A stretch of 14,579 nucleotides of DNA from Chloroflexota bacterium (GTDB lineage: Bacteria > Chloroflexota > Dormibacteria > Dormibacterales > Dormibacteraceae). Below the pieces are notes generated by a model. The model ran no database searches and was not told where the DNA came from. It worked only from the letters and a program-made list of their open reading frames with translations. A program made the translations under genes and the position numbers. The stretch lies in the NCBI GenBank assembly GCA_005888075.1, contig VBKD01000093.1, positions 1 to 14,579 on the forward strand, read 5' to 3'. Positions 5,961-14,369 of the stretch are shown piece by piece; the first letter of the stretch is position 1, and the number at the start of each line of letters is the position of its first letter.

Positions 5961-6947
5961 GTGAAGCACGAGCTGGCGAAGGTGGGCTTCGCCGGGACGA
6001 ACTCATGGGCCACCGATTTCAGCGTCGGGTCGCTGGTCAGCATCGTGCTTACTCGGTTGAAGGGCGAGGCCGATGCGGCGACAGGCCGGAACGTGGGCTC
6101 GCTGGTGCTCGGCCATCCAGTAGTTTTCGCCGGCGCGGATCCGAATGACCTCGCCGCATCCGAGACTGAGGCGTTTCGCAGACTCGAGCAGGCCGCGAGG
6201 GAGGCCGGATTCACCGAGGTTGCCTTTCTCGCCGAGCCGACGGCGGCGGTGATCGGGGAACCAGTGCATCACGGGGTGGAGGTCGCAGTCGACTTCGGCG
6301 GCGGAACATTCGATGTCGCGGTCCTAGACTCTCGCGCCAGCACGCCTCGAATCGCCGGGACCGCGGGTATCGCCATCGGCGGCGAGATGCTTGACGGCGT
6401 TCTCTTCGAGACCATCGTTGGACCCGCGCTTGGATTGGACGCACTTCCGAACTGGCTCTTCAACGACCTGCGCACCGCCAGCTCGGTCCGTCTTCTGATG
6501 GCTGATCCCGGCATCCCCGCGATCCTCGCGCGACTGGGCGGCGCGCCGGCAGACGTGGTGCACGCCTTGCTCTACAAAGGGCATGCGTACGACTTTTACA
6601 GAGCTATCGAATCGACCAAGATCGCTTTGTCCAACGCCGAAGTCGCGGACCTCGAGTTCTCACCGCTGGGCCTTCACGTCACCATCCAGCGAAGCGCCTT
6701 CGAATCGATGATCCGGCCGGAGCTCGACCTGATCGCTCAGACGATCAAACGAGGGCTCGACGAGGCCGGGATCGGGGTCGGCGAGGTAGACCGGGTCCTG
6801 CTGACCGGCGGCTCCGCCTACATCCCAGCTTTCCGTCACGACCTGGGCCGAACGTTCGGCGACGAGCGGATGGAGCAGCGCGATGCGTTTACCGCAGTCG
6901 TGCACGGCCTCGGCGTGCGCGCTCAGCAGCTGTGGGGTTTGGCTTAG
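5961..6947 (+). CDS. Hsp70 family protein (YegD-like), 5'-truncated
   Basis: From GTG 5961 the product is 328 residues. Visible Hsp70/actin-fold motifs are connect-1 AEPTAAV (91-97), phosphate-2 DFGGGTFD (111-118), GGEMLD (140-145), ESTKIALS (217-224) and the adenosine motif LTGGSAYIP (281-289). The phosphate-1 loop (DxGTxxS), which should lie about 80-100 residues before the present start, is missing. The C-terminal substrate-binding domain is also absent, as is normal for the YegD-like group. The frame stays open upstream to a TAA at 5817-5819, and residues just before the GTG (DCRQYRKGGGCNDSRLLSG) still read like the family, so the coding sequence was longer and was cut near the repeat at 5808-5843. 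Without phosphate-1 it should not bind or split ATP normally. It may be a pseudogene or a re-started fragment. Confidence 0.85.
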   Translation: MKHELAKVGFAGTNSWATDFSVGSLVSIVLTRLKGEADAATGRNVGSLVLGHPVVFAGADPNDLAASETEAFRRLEQAAREAGFTEVAFLAEPTAAVIGEPVHHGVEVAVDFGGGTFDVAVLDSRASTPRIAGTAGIAIGGEMLDGVLFETIVGPALGLDALPNWLFNDLRTASSVRLLMADPGIPAILARLGGAPADVVHALLYKGHAYDFYRAIESTKIALSNAEVADLEFSPLGLHVTIQRSAFESMIRPELDLIAQTIKRGLDEAGIGVGEVDRVLLTGGSAYIPAFRHDLGRTFGDERMEQRDAFTAVVHGLGVRAQQLWGLA

Positions 6948-7015
6948 GTTTGAGATTAGTGCGGGCTAACCAGACAAGTGGAATGACCGGACCCGATACG
7001 CTCTTTGCATAGGCT

Positions 7016-8041
7016 GTGGATCAAACACGCTCTCGTCTGCTGAGCACTGGCTCCACCCTGCTCGTCGCGGTTGCGGCCGCCATGTGGGCGACCGATGCCT
7101 ATTTCCGTCCGGGCCTGACCAAACAGCTCAGCGCCGGCCAGATCGTGCTGGTCGAGGACCTGCTGATAAGCATCTGCCTGGTACCGGTACTTCTATTCAA
7201 CTTCGCGTCCATGCGGCGCTTGACCGCTGCTCGCTGGTTGGCGCTTGTGGCCATTGGCGTTGGCCCGCAGGCGGTGGCGACCGTCCTCTTCACGAAGGCG
7301 ATCGGCTATGCCTTCTCCGGCCCGGCCGGACCCCAGTTCGACGTTCTGCATGAGGTCTACCTTCTGTATCTCCTACAGCCTGTGTTCGGGCTCGCATTCG
7401 CCCGCATCTTCCTGGGCGAGCGGCGGCGTCGGGCCTTCTGGCCTTTCGCCGCCACCGCGATGGTCGGCGTGTACCTGATCGTGTTCGCCGACAACCCCGC
7501 CGCGCCGTGGCAGATCAAGCACCCCGAGCTGGTGGCCGGGCTGCTGGTGCTTGGCGCGGTCATCATGTGGGCCGGCGGCACGGTCTTGGGCCGGTATGCA
7601 CTCCAGGACGTCAGCTTCCCAGTGACCACCGGCATGCGGTTTGTGCTCGCGCTGCCGGTTCTGCTGGTGATCGTTCTGGTCGACAAAGGGGGCGCTGCCT
7701 TCAGCGGCTACTCGGTCGGCCAGGTTCCTGCCTTCCTGGGCATCGTGATAGTGCCCGGTCTGCTGGCGATGCTCCTCTACTACCTCGCCCTCTCCCACAC
7801 GCCCGCATCACTGGCCACCATTGCCGAGCTGGGCTATCCGCTGGCCCTTTTTCTGATCTTCTCGCTCCCACCGCCGGTTGGGCAGGCCGCGCCATTGCGG
7901 CCGGTCGAGCTGGTGGGCGCAGCAGTTCTGGTCATAAGCGTGGTGACGCTCAACTTCCTCAAGAACCGGAACGTCGTCGAGGTTCCGCGCGAACGGCTGG
8001 CGGCGCCGCGGGCGGCCGCCGAGCCGGCTTCATCAGCCTGA
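7016..8041 (+). CDS. EamA/DMT family transporter
   Basis: The 341-residue protein starts at GTG 7016; no clear Shine-Dalgarno is seen. It has about ten transmembrane helices (approximately 13-30, 43-62, 74-92, 115-133, 142-158, 172-191, 205-222, 237-257, 266-284, 296-315), the two-times-five layout of two EamA repeats. The first repeat ends with the characteristic LLQPVFGLAFARIFLGER (119-136); the second has the matching TIAELGYPLALFLIF (268-282). Such drug/metabolite transporters export amino acids, metabolites or toxic compounds, and the substrate cannot be told from sequence. The C-terminal 25 residues are Ala/Pro/Arg-rich and cytoplasmic-looking. It ends 4 nt from the stop of the convergent cyclase gene. 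Confidence 0.9.
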   Translation: MDQTRSRLLSTGSTLLVAVAAAMWATDAYFRPGLTKQLSAGQIVLVEDLLISICLVPVLLFNFASMRRLTAARWLALVAIGVGPQAVATVLFTKAIGYAFSGPAGPQFDVLHEVYLLYLLQPVFGLAFARIFLGERRRRAFWPFAATAMVGVYLIVFADNPAAPWQIKHPELVAGLLVLGAVIMWAGGTVLGRYALQDVSFPVTTGMRFVLALPVLLVIVLVDKGGAAFSGYSVGQVPAFLGIVIVPGLLAMLLYYLALSHTPASLATIAELGYPLALFLIFSLPPPVGQAAPLRPVELVGAAVLVISVVTLNFLKNRNVVEVPRERLAAPRAAAEPASSA

Positions 8042-8051
8042 CGCTTCAGGC
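8036..8051. other. Perfect inverted repeat spanning two convergent stop codons
   Basis: GCCTGA (8036-8041) and TCAGGC (8046-8051) form a 6-bp stem around CGCT. The left arm contains the TGA of the EamA gene and the right arm contains the TGA of the cyclase gene on the other strand. The stem is too short and lacks a T run for a normal intrinsic terminator. It may help mRNA ends on both strands, or may be chance given the small gap. Confidence 0.4.
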
Positions 8052-9665
8052 CAGGACTTCGTCCTCCGCCACCACAGCCACCAGCGGCACCTCGTCGTGT
8101 TGGAGGACGTATATCTCTTCCGGGCGGTCGTGGCCCTCGAGCATTCGCTTCCCCACGCTGAGCAGGCGGATGTCGTCGCGCAGGATGTCCGCCACGATCG
8201 AGTAGGTCGTCTCGGATACGAGCACCTGGTTCCCCACCGCGCGCCGCCGCAATTTGGCGCACCGGTTCACCGCCGGCGAACGGTAGTCCCGGTCTTGGGC
8301 GTCAGCCTCGCCCGTCAAAACCGCCATCCGGACCCGAAGCTGGATCCTGTCCGGCCACGGCTCCGACCGAAGCGATCGCTGGGCGTCGAAAGCCGCCGCC
8401 ACCGCATCCGTGGCTCGCTGAAATACGGCGAAGAAGCTGTCCCCCTCCCCACGTTCCTTCAGAACGATTCCGCCGTTCGCCTCGACGGCGGACGTCAACA
8501 ACTGGTCGTGCAGCCTCATTGCCTGGTACATCTCGGCGCGGCTCTGCAGCCACAGCGGTGTCGAATCCTCAACGTCGGTCATCAGAAACGTCACGATGCC
8601 GTCGGGCAAAGCACCGCTTTCCTCGACTTTGAACGCGGTGCCCGGCGATGTAGTCGTCGTGCCCTGCTCGGCGGCTCGTGGCAACAATTTCTGGGCCACC
8701 ACCAGGAAGTCGTCGATCGTATGCACGCGACGGAAGAAGTGCACGTTGTATGAGGGCCTGAAGCTCCACTCCGAGAAATCCGCATCGAAGGATCCCTCGC
8801 GACAAACGTCCGGAAGCGCCGCGATCAGCCTTCCCAGCTTGGTGACGGCCGTGGCATCAAGCGCCAGCTGCCCCGCCACCTCCGAGCTGGTGACCGCGCG
8901 GTCCTTCTGGTCGGCCGCGACAGCGAGGCGTACCACCTGCACGAAGTTGTCCAGGTCGGCGTGTGTCTCCGCGCATCGCTGAAGCTGCTCGAGTGAGAGC
9001 ACCAGGGCAAAGTCGTCCGGGCCTGAACCGTTGGAACCATTCGATCCGTCACCTGACGTCGCGCCGACCGCGTGGAATGTCGCGCGCACGCTCTCAAAGC
9101 TGTCGGCGACACCAAACTCGCGCGTCGTCAAGCGATACACCTCGCCGACAGTGGGCCACCTGGCGGATCCGACGAAATGCCGGGCCGCAACATGCTCGTA
9201 CAACCACCCCGAGCCGACCATCGCGAGGTCGAGGTTCAGGGCGACCTGCAAGAAGTCGACCGCGAGCCGGTAGATCTCCGAGATAAACCCGACCGGGTCC
9301 AGCTCTTCCACGCGAATGTCGCGGTCGAGGCCGAGCGCCGGGTTCGGCTGTGGCTCCCCGTCCGCATAGGCGAATGCCTCGACCGCGACGATCTCGCCGT
9401 GGTTGCGGAGCTTGACGCGAGTCTGCGAGACGCGCGGCCCGGGTCCGCCGATCTCGACGCTGTCCGCCACATGCACATGCCCACCCCGTCCCCAGGCTCC
9501 CTGGATCGGAGAGCGCAGATCCGAGATCAAGGCATAGAAGCGGGAGATGAAGGCATGCGCCTCCTTGCCGCGGCTCGCGTCGAAGCGATCCTCTCGCACG
9601 GCGCGGAGGTCATCCTCCCAGGCTCGAACGAGAGCTTCCCTTAACCCAACGATGCCCGGCTGCAC
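8046..9665 (-). CDS. Class III adenylate/guanylate cyclase-domain protein with uncharacterised N-terminus
   Basis: The chosen start is GTG 9665, preceded by GGGAG (9670-9674) at 4 nt; the frame stays open to 9977 but would then invade acs. The product is 539 residues. Residues about 355-525 form a class III cyclase domain: TFLMTDVEDST (359-369) with first metal Asp364, a HGG-like helix end (ANGGI), RGEGDSFFAVF (405-415) with second metal Asp409, RMAVLTGEA (446-454) and DYRSPAVNRCAKLR (460-473). Asn467 is present, but the transition-state Arg expected four residues later is Lys471. Residues 1-200 match no domain I know. A Gly/Ser/Asn linker (201-218) follows, then a helical, possible winged-helix region (about 255-330, TSSEVAGQLALDATAVTKLGRL). 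No membrane segment is present, so it should be cytosolic. It could make cAMP or act as a nucleotide-sensing regulator. Confidence 0.85.
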   Translation of the reverse strand: MQPGIVGLREALVRAWEDDLRAVREDRFDASRGKEAHAFISRFYALISDLRSPIQGAWGRGGHVHVADSVEIGGPGPRVSQTRVKLRNHGEIVAVEAFAYADGEPQPNPALGLDRDIRVEELDPVGFISEIYRLAVDFLQVALNLDLAMVGSGWLYEHVAARHFVGSARWPTVGEVYRLTTREFGVADSFESVRATFHAVGATSGDGSNGSNGSGPDDFALVLSLEQLQRCAETHADLDNFVQVVRLAVAADQKDRAVTSSEVAGQLALDATAVTKLGRLIAALPDVCREGSFDADFSEWSFRPSYNVHFFRRVHTIDDFLVVAQKLLPRAAEQGTTTTSPGTAFKVEESGALPDGIVTFLMTDVEDSTPLWLQSRAEMYQAMRLHDQLLTSAVEANGGIVLKERGEGDSFFAVFQRATDAVAAAFDAQRSLRSEPWPDRIQLRVRMAVLTGEADAQDRDYRSPAVNRCAKLRRRAVGNQVLVSETTYSIVADILRDDIRLLSVGKRMLEGHDRPEEIYVLQHDEVPLVAVVAEDEVLA

Positions 9666-9826
9666 CGATCTCCCATCCCTTGAGGCAACCCATGAAAGCC
9701 CCCGGCGGGTCCCCTCGAGCCGCAAAGCGTAGCCGCAAACCCATGCCGCCGAGCCCCACTTGGATGAACCAAGCCATACTGCTGTTTGGCCAACTAAGGC
9801 GGGCGAGTTCATCTTCAGGAGGCACG
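9666..9826. promoter_or_regulatory. Divergent promoter region between the cyclase gene and acs
   Basis: This 161-bp gap must hold both promoters. On the acs side there are repeated TTGG/CCAA half-sites: CTTGG (9759-9763) with CCAAG (9769-9773) as an inverted repeat, and the palindrome TTGGCCAA (9786-9793). A -10-like CATACT lies at 9775-9780, but I cannot place a convincing -35. The acs ribosome binding site AGGAGG (9817-9822) is strong and sits 4 nt before ATG 9827. On the minus side GGGAG (9670-9674) precedes the cyclase GTG. The half-sites look like a regulator target, but this is inference. Confidence 0.4.
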
Positions 9827-11800
9827 ATGAGCGAAACGACGTCCAGCGGGCATGCGATCGAGACCATGCAGGTCGAGGAGCGGCGGTACAAGCCACCACC
9901 CGATTTCGCCCGGCAAGCCAACGCCCAACCCGACATCTACAACCGTGGCTTCGACGAGTTCTGGACAGAGGAGGCAAAACGCATCAGCTGGTTTCAGGCC
10001 TGGGACCAGCTCTACGAGTGGAAGCCCCCCTACGCGAAGTGGTACATCGGCGGCACGGTCAACGTCTGCTACAACTGCGTCGACCGGCACGTCGAGAGCG
10101 GCCTGGGGGACAAGGTTGCCTATTTCTGGGAAGGCGAGCCTGAGAACGATCGCCGCGAGATCACATTCGCCCAGCTGCAGAAGGAAGTCGTCCGGTTCGC
10201 CAACGGCCTGAAGAAGCTCGGAGTCAAGAAGGGCACCCATATCGGCATCTACATGGGCATGGTCCCCGAGCTCCCCATCGCGATGCTCGCCTGCACACGA
10301 ATCGGCGCTCCGTTCACCGTCGTGTTCGGTGGCTTCAGCGCCGAGGCGCTCTCGGGCCGAATGGATGACATGCAGTGCGAGCTGTTGATCACGCAAGACG
10401 AAGGATGGCGCCGCGGCAGCCGAGTTCCGCTCAAGGGCAACGCCGACGCCGCGATGGATGCATCCCCTTCGATCAAGACATGCCTGGTCGTCAAACGCAC
10501 CGGCGGCGACGTGCAGATGAAGCAGGGTCGCGACGCGTGGGCGCACGAGGTCTTGAAGGACGCGAGCGACGACCCGAAGTCATATCCCTGCGAGCCGATG
10601 GACTCAGAAGACCTGCTCTACCTTCTCTACACGAGCGGGACCACCGCCAAGCCGAAGGGAATCATCCACACCACCGGCGGTTACCTGGTCGGCGTCTCGT
10701 CCACCCATCACTACATCTTCGACGTCAAGCCCAAATCCGTTTACTGGTGCGCTGCCGACATCGGTTGGGTGACAGGCCACAGCTACATCGTTTTCGGGCC
10801 GCTGGCCAACGGCACGACCGGCATCGTCTATGAGGGCACGCCCGACTTTCCGGACAAGGATCGCTGGTGGAAGATCGTCGAGCGCTACAAGCCGGACATC
10901 CTCTACACAGCCCCGACGACCATCCGGACTCACATGAAATGGGGCCCGGAGTACGCGCAGAAGCACGACCTCAGCTCCCTCCGCGTATTGGGCACCGTCG
11001 GCGAGCCCATCAACCCCGAGGCGTGGGTCTGGTACCGCGAGCACGTGGGCGGCAACCGCACGCCCGTGGTCGACACGTGGTGGCAGACCGAGACGGGGAT
11101 GATCCTGATCACCCCGCTGCCCGGCGTCACCACCCTCAAGCCAGGTTCAGCGACCAAGCCCTTCCCAACCATTGACGCGGCCGTCTACAGCGAACAGGGT
11201 GCAGAGGTCCCGCCGGGAGGCGGCGGTTACCTGGTCATTCGCAAGCCGTGGCCGGCCATGCTCCGCGGAATCTATGGCGATCCCGAGCGCTACGAGCAGA
11301 CTTACTGGAGCCGTTGGAAAGATACGTACTTCGTCGGCGACGGGGCGCGCATCGACGAGGACGGCGACTTCTGGCTCCTGGGTCGTGTCGATGATGTGAT
11401 GAACGTGTCCGGGCACCGCATCTCGACGATCGAGGTGGAAAGTGCTCTGGTCAGCCATCCCGCCGTGGCCGAGGCCGCGGTTGCGGGGCGCAACGACGCG
11501 CAGACGGGGCAGGCGATCGTCGCCTTCGTGACGCTCAAGGGCGGCAAGGATGGTTCACCGGCCATGCTCAAGGAGCTACGCGAGCACGTCGGCAAGGTGA
11601 TCGGAAAATTCGCCGCGCCCGCGAACATCGTATTCACGCCTGAGCTACCCAAGACGCGGTCGGGCAAGATCATGCGCCGGCTGTTGCGGGACGTCTCCGA
11701 AAACCGGCCTCTCGGCGACACAACGACCCTTGCCGATCCCGCGGTCGTCGCCGAGCTCGCCCGGCGCGGCAAGGAAGAGGGCACGAAAGAAGAGACGTAG
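9827..11800 (+). CDS. acs: Acetyl-CoA synthetase (acetate-CoA ligase, AMP-forming)
   Basis: The 657-residue protein starts at ATG 9827, set by AGGAGG at 9817-9822; the frame is open upstream but that part overlaps the cyclase gene and does not read as protein. Length and layout fit Acs (about 650). It makes acetyl-CoA from acetate, ATP and CoA through acetyl-AMP in the cytosol. Visible motifs are the phosphate-binding loop YTSGTTAKPKG (268-278), GWVTGHSYIVFGPL (313-326), DTWWQTETG (416-424) with the acyl-pocket Trp typical of acetate-specific enzymes, VGDGARIDEDGDFWLLGR (503-520), DDVMNVSGHRIS (522-533) and PKTRSGKIMRR (608-618). Lys614 is the adenylation lysine that is acetylated by Pat-type enzymes in other bacteria. 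The Thr-Ala in the P-loop replaces the common Gly but is conservative. Propionate may also be used. Confidence 0.95.
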   Translation: MSETTSSGHAIETMQVEERRYKPPPDFARQANAQPDIYNRGFDEFWTEEAKRISWFQAWDQLYEWKPPYAKWYIGGTVNVCYNCVDRHVESGLGDKVAYFWEGEPENDRREITFAQLQKEVVRFANGLKKLGVKKGTHIGIYMGMVPELPIAMLACTRIGAPFTVVFGGFSAEALSGRMDDMQCELLITQDEGWRRGSRVPLKGNADAAMDASPSIKTCLVVKRTGGDVQMKQGRDAWAHEVLKDASDDPKSYPCEPMDSEDLLYLLYTSGTTAKPKGIIHTTGGYLVGVSSTHHYIFDVKPKSVYWCAADIGWVTGHSYIVFGPLANGTTGIVYEGTPDFPDKDRWWKIVERYKPDILYTAPTTIRTHMKWGPEYAQKHDLSSLRVLGTVGEPINPEAWVWYREHVGGNRTPVVDTWWQTETGMILITPLPGVTTLKPGSATKPFPTIDAAVYSEQGAEVPPGGGGYLVIRKPWPAMLRGIYGDPERYEQTYWSRWKDTYFVGDGARIDEDGDFWLLGRVDDVMNVSGHRISTIEVESALVSHPAVAEAAVAGRNDAQTGQAIVAFVTLKGGKDGSPAMLKELREHVGKVIGKFAAPANIVFTPELPKTRSGKIMRRLLRDVSENRPLGDTTTLADPAVVAELARRGKEEGTKEET

Positions 11801-11816
11801 GCGCAAGATTCGCAAA

Positions 11817-14369
11817 GTGAATCTCCATCGGGCCGTCGAAGCACCGGCCCGCAGAGGGAAGGCACAGCCCTCGAAGCAAGAAACCAAAACATCCCGCGCG
11901 CTCAAGCGCCTCGGCCTTTCGCCACGCCGCGCGGCCAACGCCCTCGCGGCGGCGATTGTCTCGGCGGCCGTCCTGTACGCAGCGTTCTTCGGCGCCGGCC
12001 CACTGCCTGCCCTCGGGCCTGCATTCAACCCGGTGACCGGCGCCTGGACGATGGCCGCGGACGCCCAGGTGAGCAGCGGCACGCTCCACCTGGCGGGCCT
12101 GCAGCAGCCCGCTCGCGTGACCCTGGAGCCCGACGGAACCGCGCACATCGTCGCCCAGACCGATCACGACCTGTTCCTCGCCACCGGGTATGTGCACGCG
12201 AAGTTCCGCCTGTTCGAGATGGACCTGATGCGGAGGCAGGGCGAAGGCCGGCTTTCCGAGATAGTCGGCAAGGCCGCGCTGGACGTCGACCGCTTCGAGC
12301 TGCAGCTGGGGCTGCTCCGCACGGCTCAAACGGAGTGGAACCAGATGCCTGAGGGCGATCCGACTCGAGACGCGATCGTTGCATACGCCAAGGGCGTCAA
12401 CGACCGCATCGACGAAGCCCGGTCATCGCATCAGCTCGATGCGATGTTCGCCATCCTCGGATACCAGCCGAAGCCCTGGACTGCGATCGACACCCTCGTG
12501 ATCAAGGGCGATGAGACGCAGGTTCTGAACTTCAGCGATACGCCGTTGATGCTCGCTCTGCTCAACAAGTCGCTCGGCCGCGACCTGACCTCGGAGTGGT
12601 TCCCAGTTCTGCCACCGAACCAGCAGTCGCCATACGACCCGGGACCGTATCGCGCTCCCAGTAAGGCGCCGATCCAGACCATGCGTGAGGTGAGCGATGC
12701 CGAAGCCGAAACCGCGGCCGCGCTTTATGACCGGCTGGCGGCGCTTCCGCCTGGCCTTGTTGCGAAAGTGGGAGCCAGCAACAACTGGGCGGTATCCGGC
12801 TCGAGAAGTGCCAGCGGCGGAGCGCTCCTTGCCGGCGACCCCCACCTCCACCTGACCCTGCCGTCGATCTGGTTCCAGCTGACGATGGACTCGCCTGGTT
12901 TCCACATGAGCGGCGTGAGCATCCCCGGCACGCCAGGCATCACGATCGGCCACAACCAGCACATCGCGTGGAGCCTGACCGACGCCATGAATCAGCAGAC
13001 GTTCTTCTACGAGGAGAAGGAGGACGCAGCGCACCCGAACCAGTACTTCTGGCAAGGCGCCTGGCAGAAATACAAGACGGTCACCTACGACATTCCGGTG
13101 CTGGGCGGACAGGCGCAGAGCCTGACGGTCAAGTTGAGCGTCCACGGTCCCGTCATCACGGAGCGGGGACTGACCACATCGGTGTGGTGGGCGGGCAACC
13201 TCCCGTCTCCGGACCTCACCGCCCTCATGCACGTCGGCCAGGCCACCAGCTGGCAGGGATTTCGCGATGCGCTTCGCGATTGGCACTCGCCGACGCACAA
13301 CTTCGCCTACGCGGACGACCAGGGTCACATCGGACTCATTTCCGCGGGCTACTTCCCCCAGGTCGCCAAGGGCCAGCCGTGGTTGCCCATGCCGGGCACC
13401 GGCGAGTACGACATCACCGGCACGATTCCGTACGACGATATCCCGCAGGTCTACGACCCGCCCGATGGCGTCATCTGGTCGGCCAATCAGTGGCAGGTGA
13501 GCCCAAACTATCCCTACTACCTCGGAACCGCATCGAACTTCTACGACCCCGGCTACCGGGCCAACGAGATTCATCGTGTCTTGAATCGGACGGGCAAGTT
13601 CACCGCGGCCGACATGAGCGCCCTGCAAACCGACACCCGGGACTTCCTGGCTTCGGAGATAGTGCCGGTGCTTCTCAAAGCGCTCTCCGGTCATGCGCTG
13701 GATTCGAAGGAAACGAAGGCGAAGGATCTGCTTGCCACGTGGGACTACCGGATGGAGACGAACTCAGCCGCGGCCTCCATCTGGTGGACGTTCTGGCAGT
13801 CATACCTGAGCGAGACGTTCGATCCGTGGTGGAAATCGCGATCGGTTCGCCTGAACAGGCAAGAGGTCGACGACATGCTGGGCCAGGACCTCGAGACCTG
13901 GACGCTCGCCGACCCGACCAACCGGGCCTTCAGCGCCCCGGGCGTCGGTTCGCGGACAGCACCCGATGCGGAACGCAAGGCATTTCACAAGGCGGTCTCG
14001 TCGCTGGCCGCCAAACTTGGCTCTGATCCGAAAGCCTGGACCTGGGGCCGGATCCATACACGTGAGCTCGAGAACCTGGCTCGGATCCAGGGCCTGAGCT
14101 ATGGTCCCAAGCCTGATCGTGGCGACAAATTCACGCCACTCGCCGCAGGCGACTACAACTCGACGTCGGGCCCCAGCTGGCGCATGGTCGTTGACTGGTG
14201 CACTCGTACCTTCAACGGCATCTACCCCGGTGGCCAGAGTGAGAATCCGGCTTCTGACTGGTACACGAACCGAGCGTACACGTGGTGGAACGGACTGCTG
14301 GAACCGATGCTGAGCGCAGATGAGGCCGCATCGGCGGCCGGCGCCAAGACGTGGGATCTCAAGCCATGA
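11817..14369 (+). CDS. Penicillin acylase family protein (Ntn hydrolase), membrane-anchored or secreted
   Basis: The 850-residue product starts at GTG 11817, 16 nt after the acs stop. An in-frame ATG at 11730 would add 29 very basic residues while overlapping acs by 71 nt, so the start is uncertain. Residues 1-40 are polybasic, followed by one hydrophobic segment (about 41-60), a signal anchor. The alpha-subunit region begins near ARVTLEPDGTAHIVAQTDHDLFLATGY (within 99-125) with RLFEMDLMRR (131-140). The mature beta chain should start at Ser321 in GASNNWAVSG after self-cleavage, with Ala rather than the usual Gly before it. Family marks follow: GDPHLHLTLP (340-349), IGHNQHIAWSLTD (377-389), HGPVI (443-447) and PTHNFAYAD (492-500), whose Asn495 fits the oxyanion Asn. 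These enzymes cleave amides such as acyl-homoserine lactones or beta-lactam side chains; the substrate is not readable here. Confidence 0.9.
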   Translation: MNLHRAVEAPARRGKAQPSKQETKTSRALKRLGLSPRRAANALAAAIVSAAVLYAAFFGAGPLPALGPAFNPVTGAWTMAADAQVSSGTLHLAGLQQPARVTLEPDGTAHIVAQTDHDLFLATGYVHAKFRLFEMDLMRRQGEGRLSEIVGKAALDVDRFELQLGLLRTAQTEWNQMPEGDPTRDAIVAYAKGVNDRIDEARSSHQLDAMFAILGYQPKPWTAIDTLVIKGDETQVLNFSDTPLMLALLNKSLGRDLTSEWFPVLPPNQQSPYDPGPYRAPSKAPIQTMREVSDAEAETAAALYDRLAALPPGLVAKVGASNNWAVSGSRSASGGALLAGDPHLHLTLPSIWFQLTMDSPGFHMSGVSIPGTPGITIGHNQHIAWSLTDAMNQQTFFYEEKEDAAHPNQYFWQGAWQKYKTVTYDIPVLGGQAQSLTVKLSVHGPVITERGLTTSVWWAGNLPSPDLTALMHVGQATSWQGFRDALRDWHSPTHNFAYADDQGHIGLISAGYFPQVAKGQPWLPMPGTGEYDITGTIPYDDIPQVYDPPDGVIWSANQWQVSPNYPYYLGTASNFYDPGYRANEIHRVLNRTGKFTAADMSALQTDTRDFLASEIVPVLLKALSGHALDSKETKAKDLLATWDYRMETNSAAASIWWTFWQSYLSETFDPWWKSRSVRLNRQEVDDMLGQDLETWTLADPTNRAFSAPGVGSRTAPDAERKAFHKAVSSLAAKLGSDPKAWTWGRIHTRELENLARIQGLSYGPKPDRGDKFTPLAAGDYNSTSGPSWRMVVDWCTRTFNGIYPGGQSENPASDWYTNRAYTWWNGLLEPMLSADEAASAAGAKTWDLKP

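Noticed and set aside
12423..13694. Long open frame of 423 codons on the minus strand
   Set aside because: It lies wholly inside the penicillin acylase gene, whose motifs are clear; long antisense frames are expected in high-GC codon use. The translation is Arg/Val-rich with no domain.
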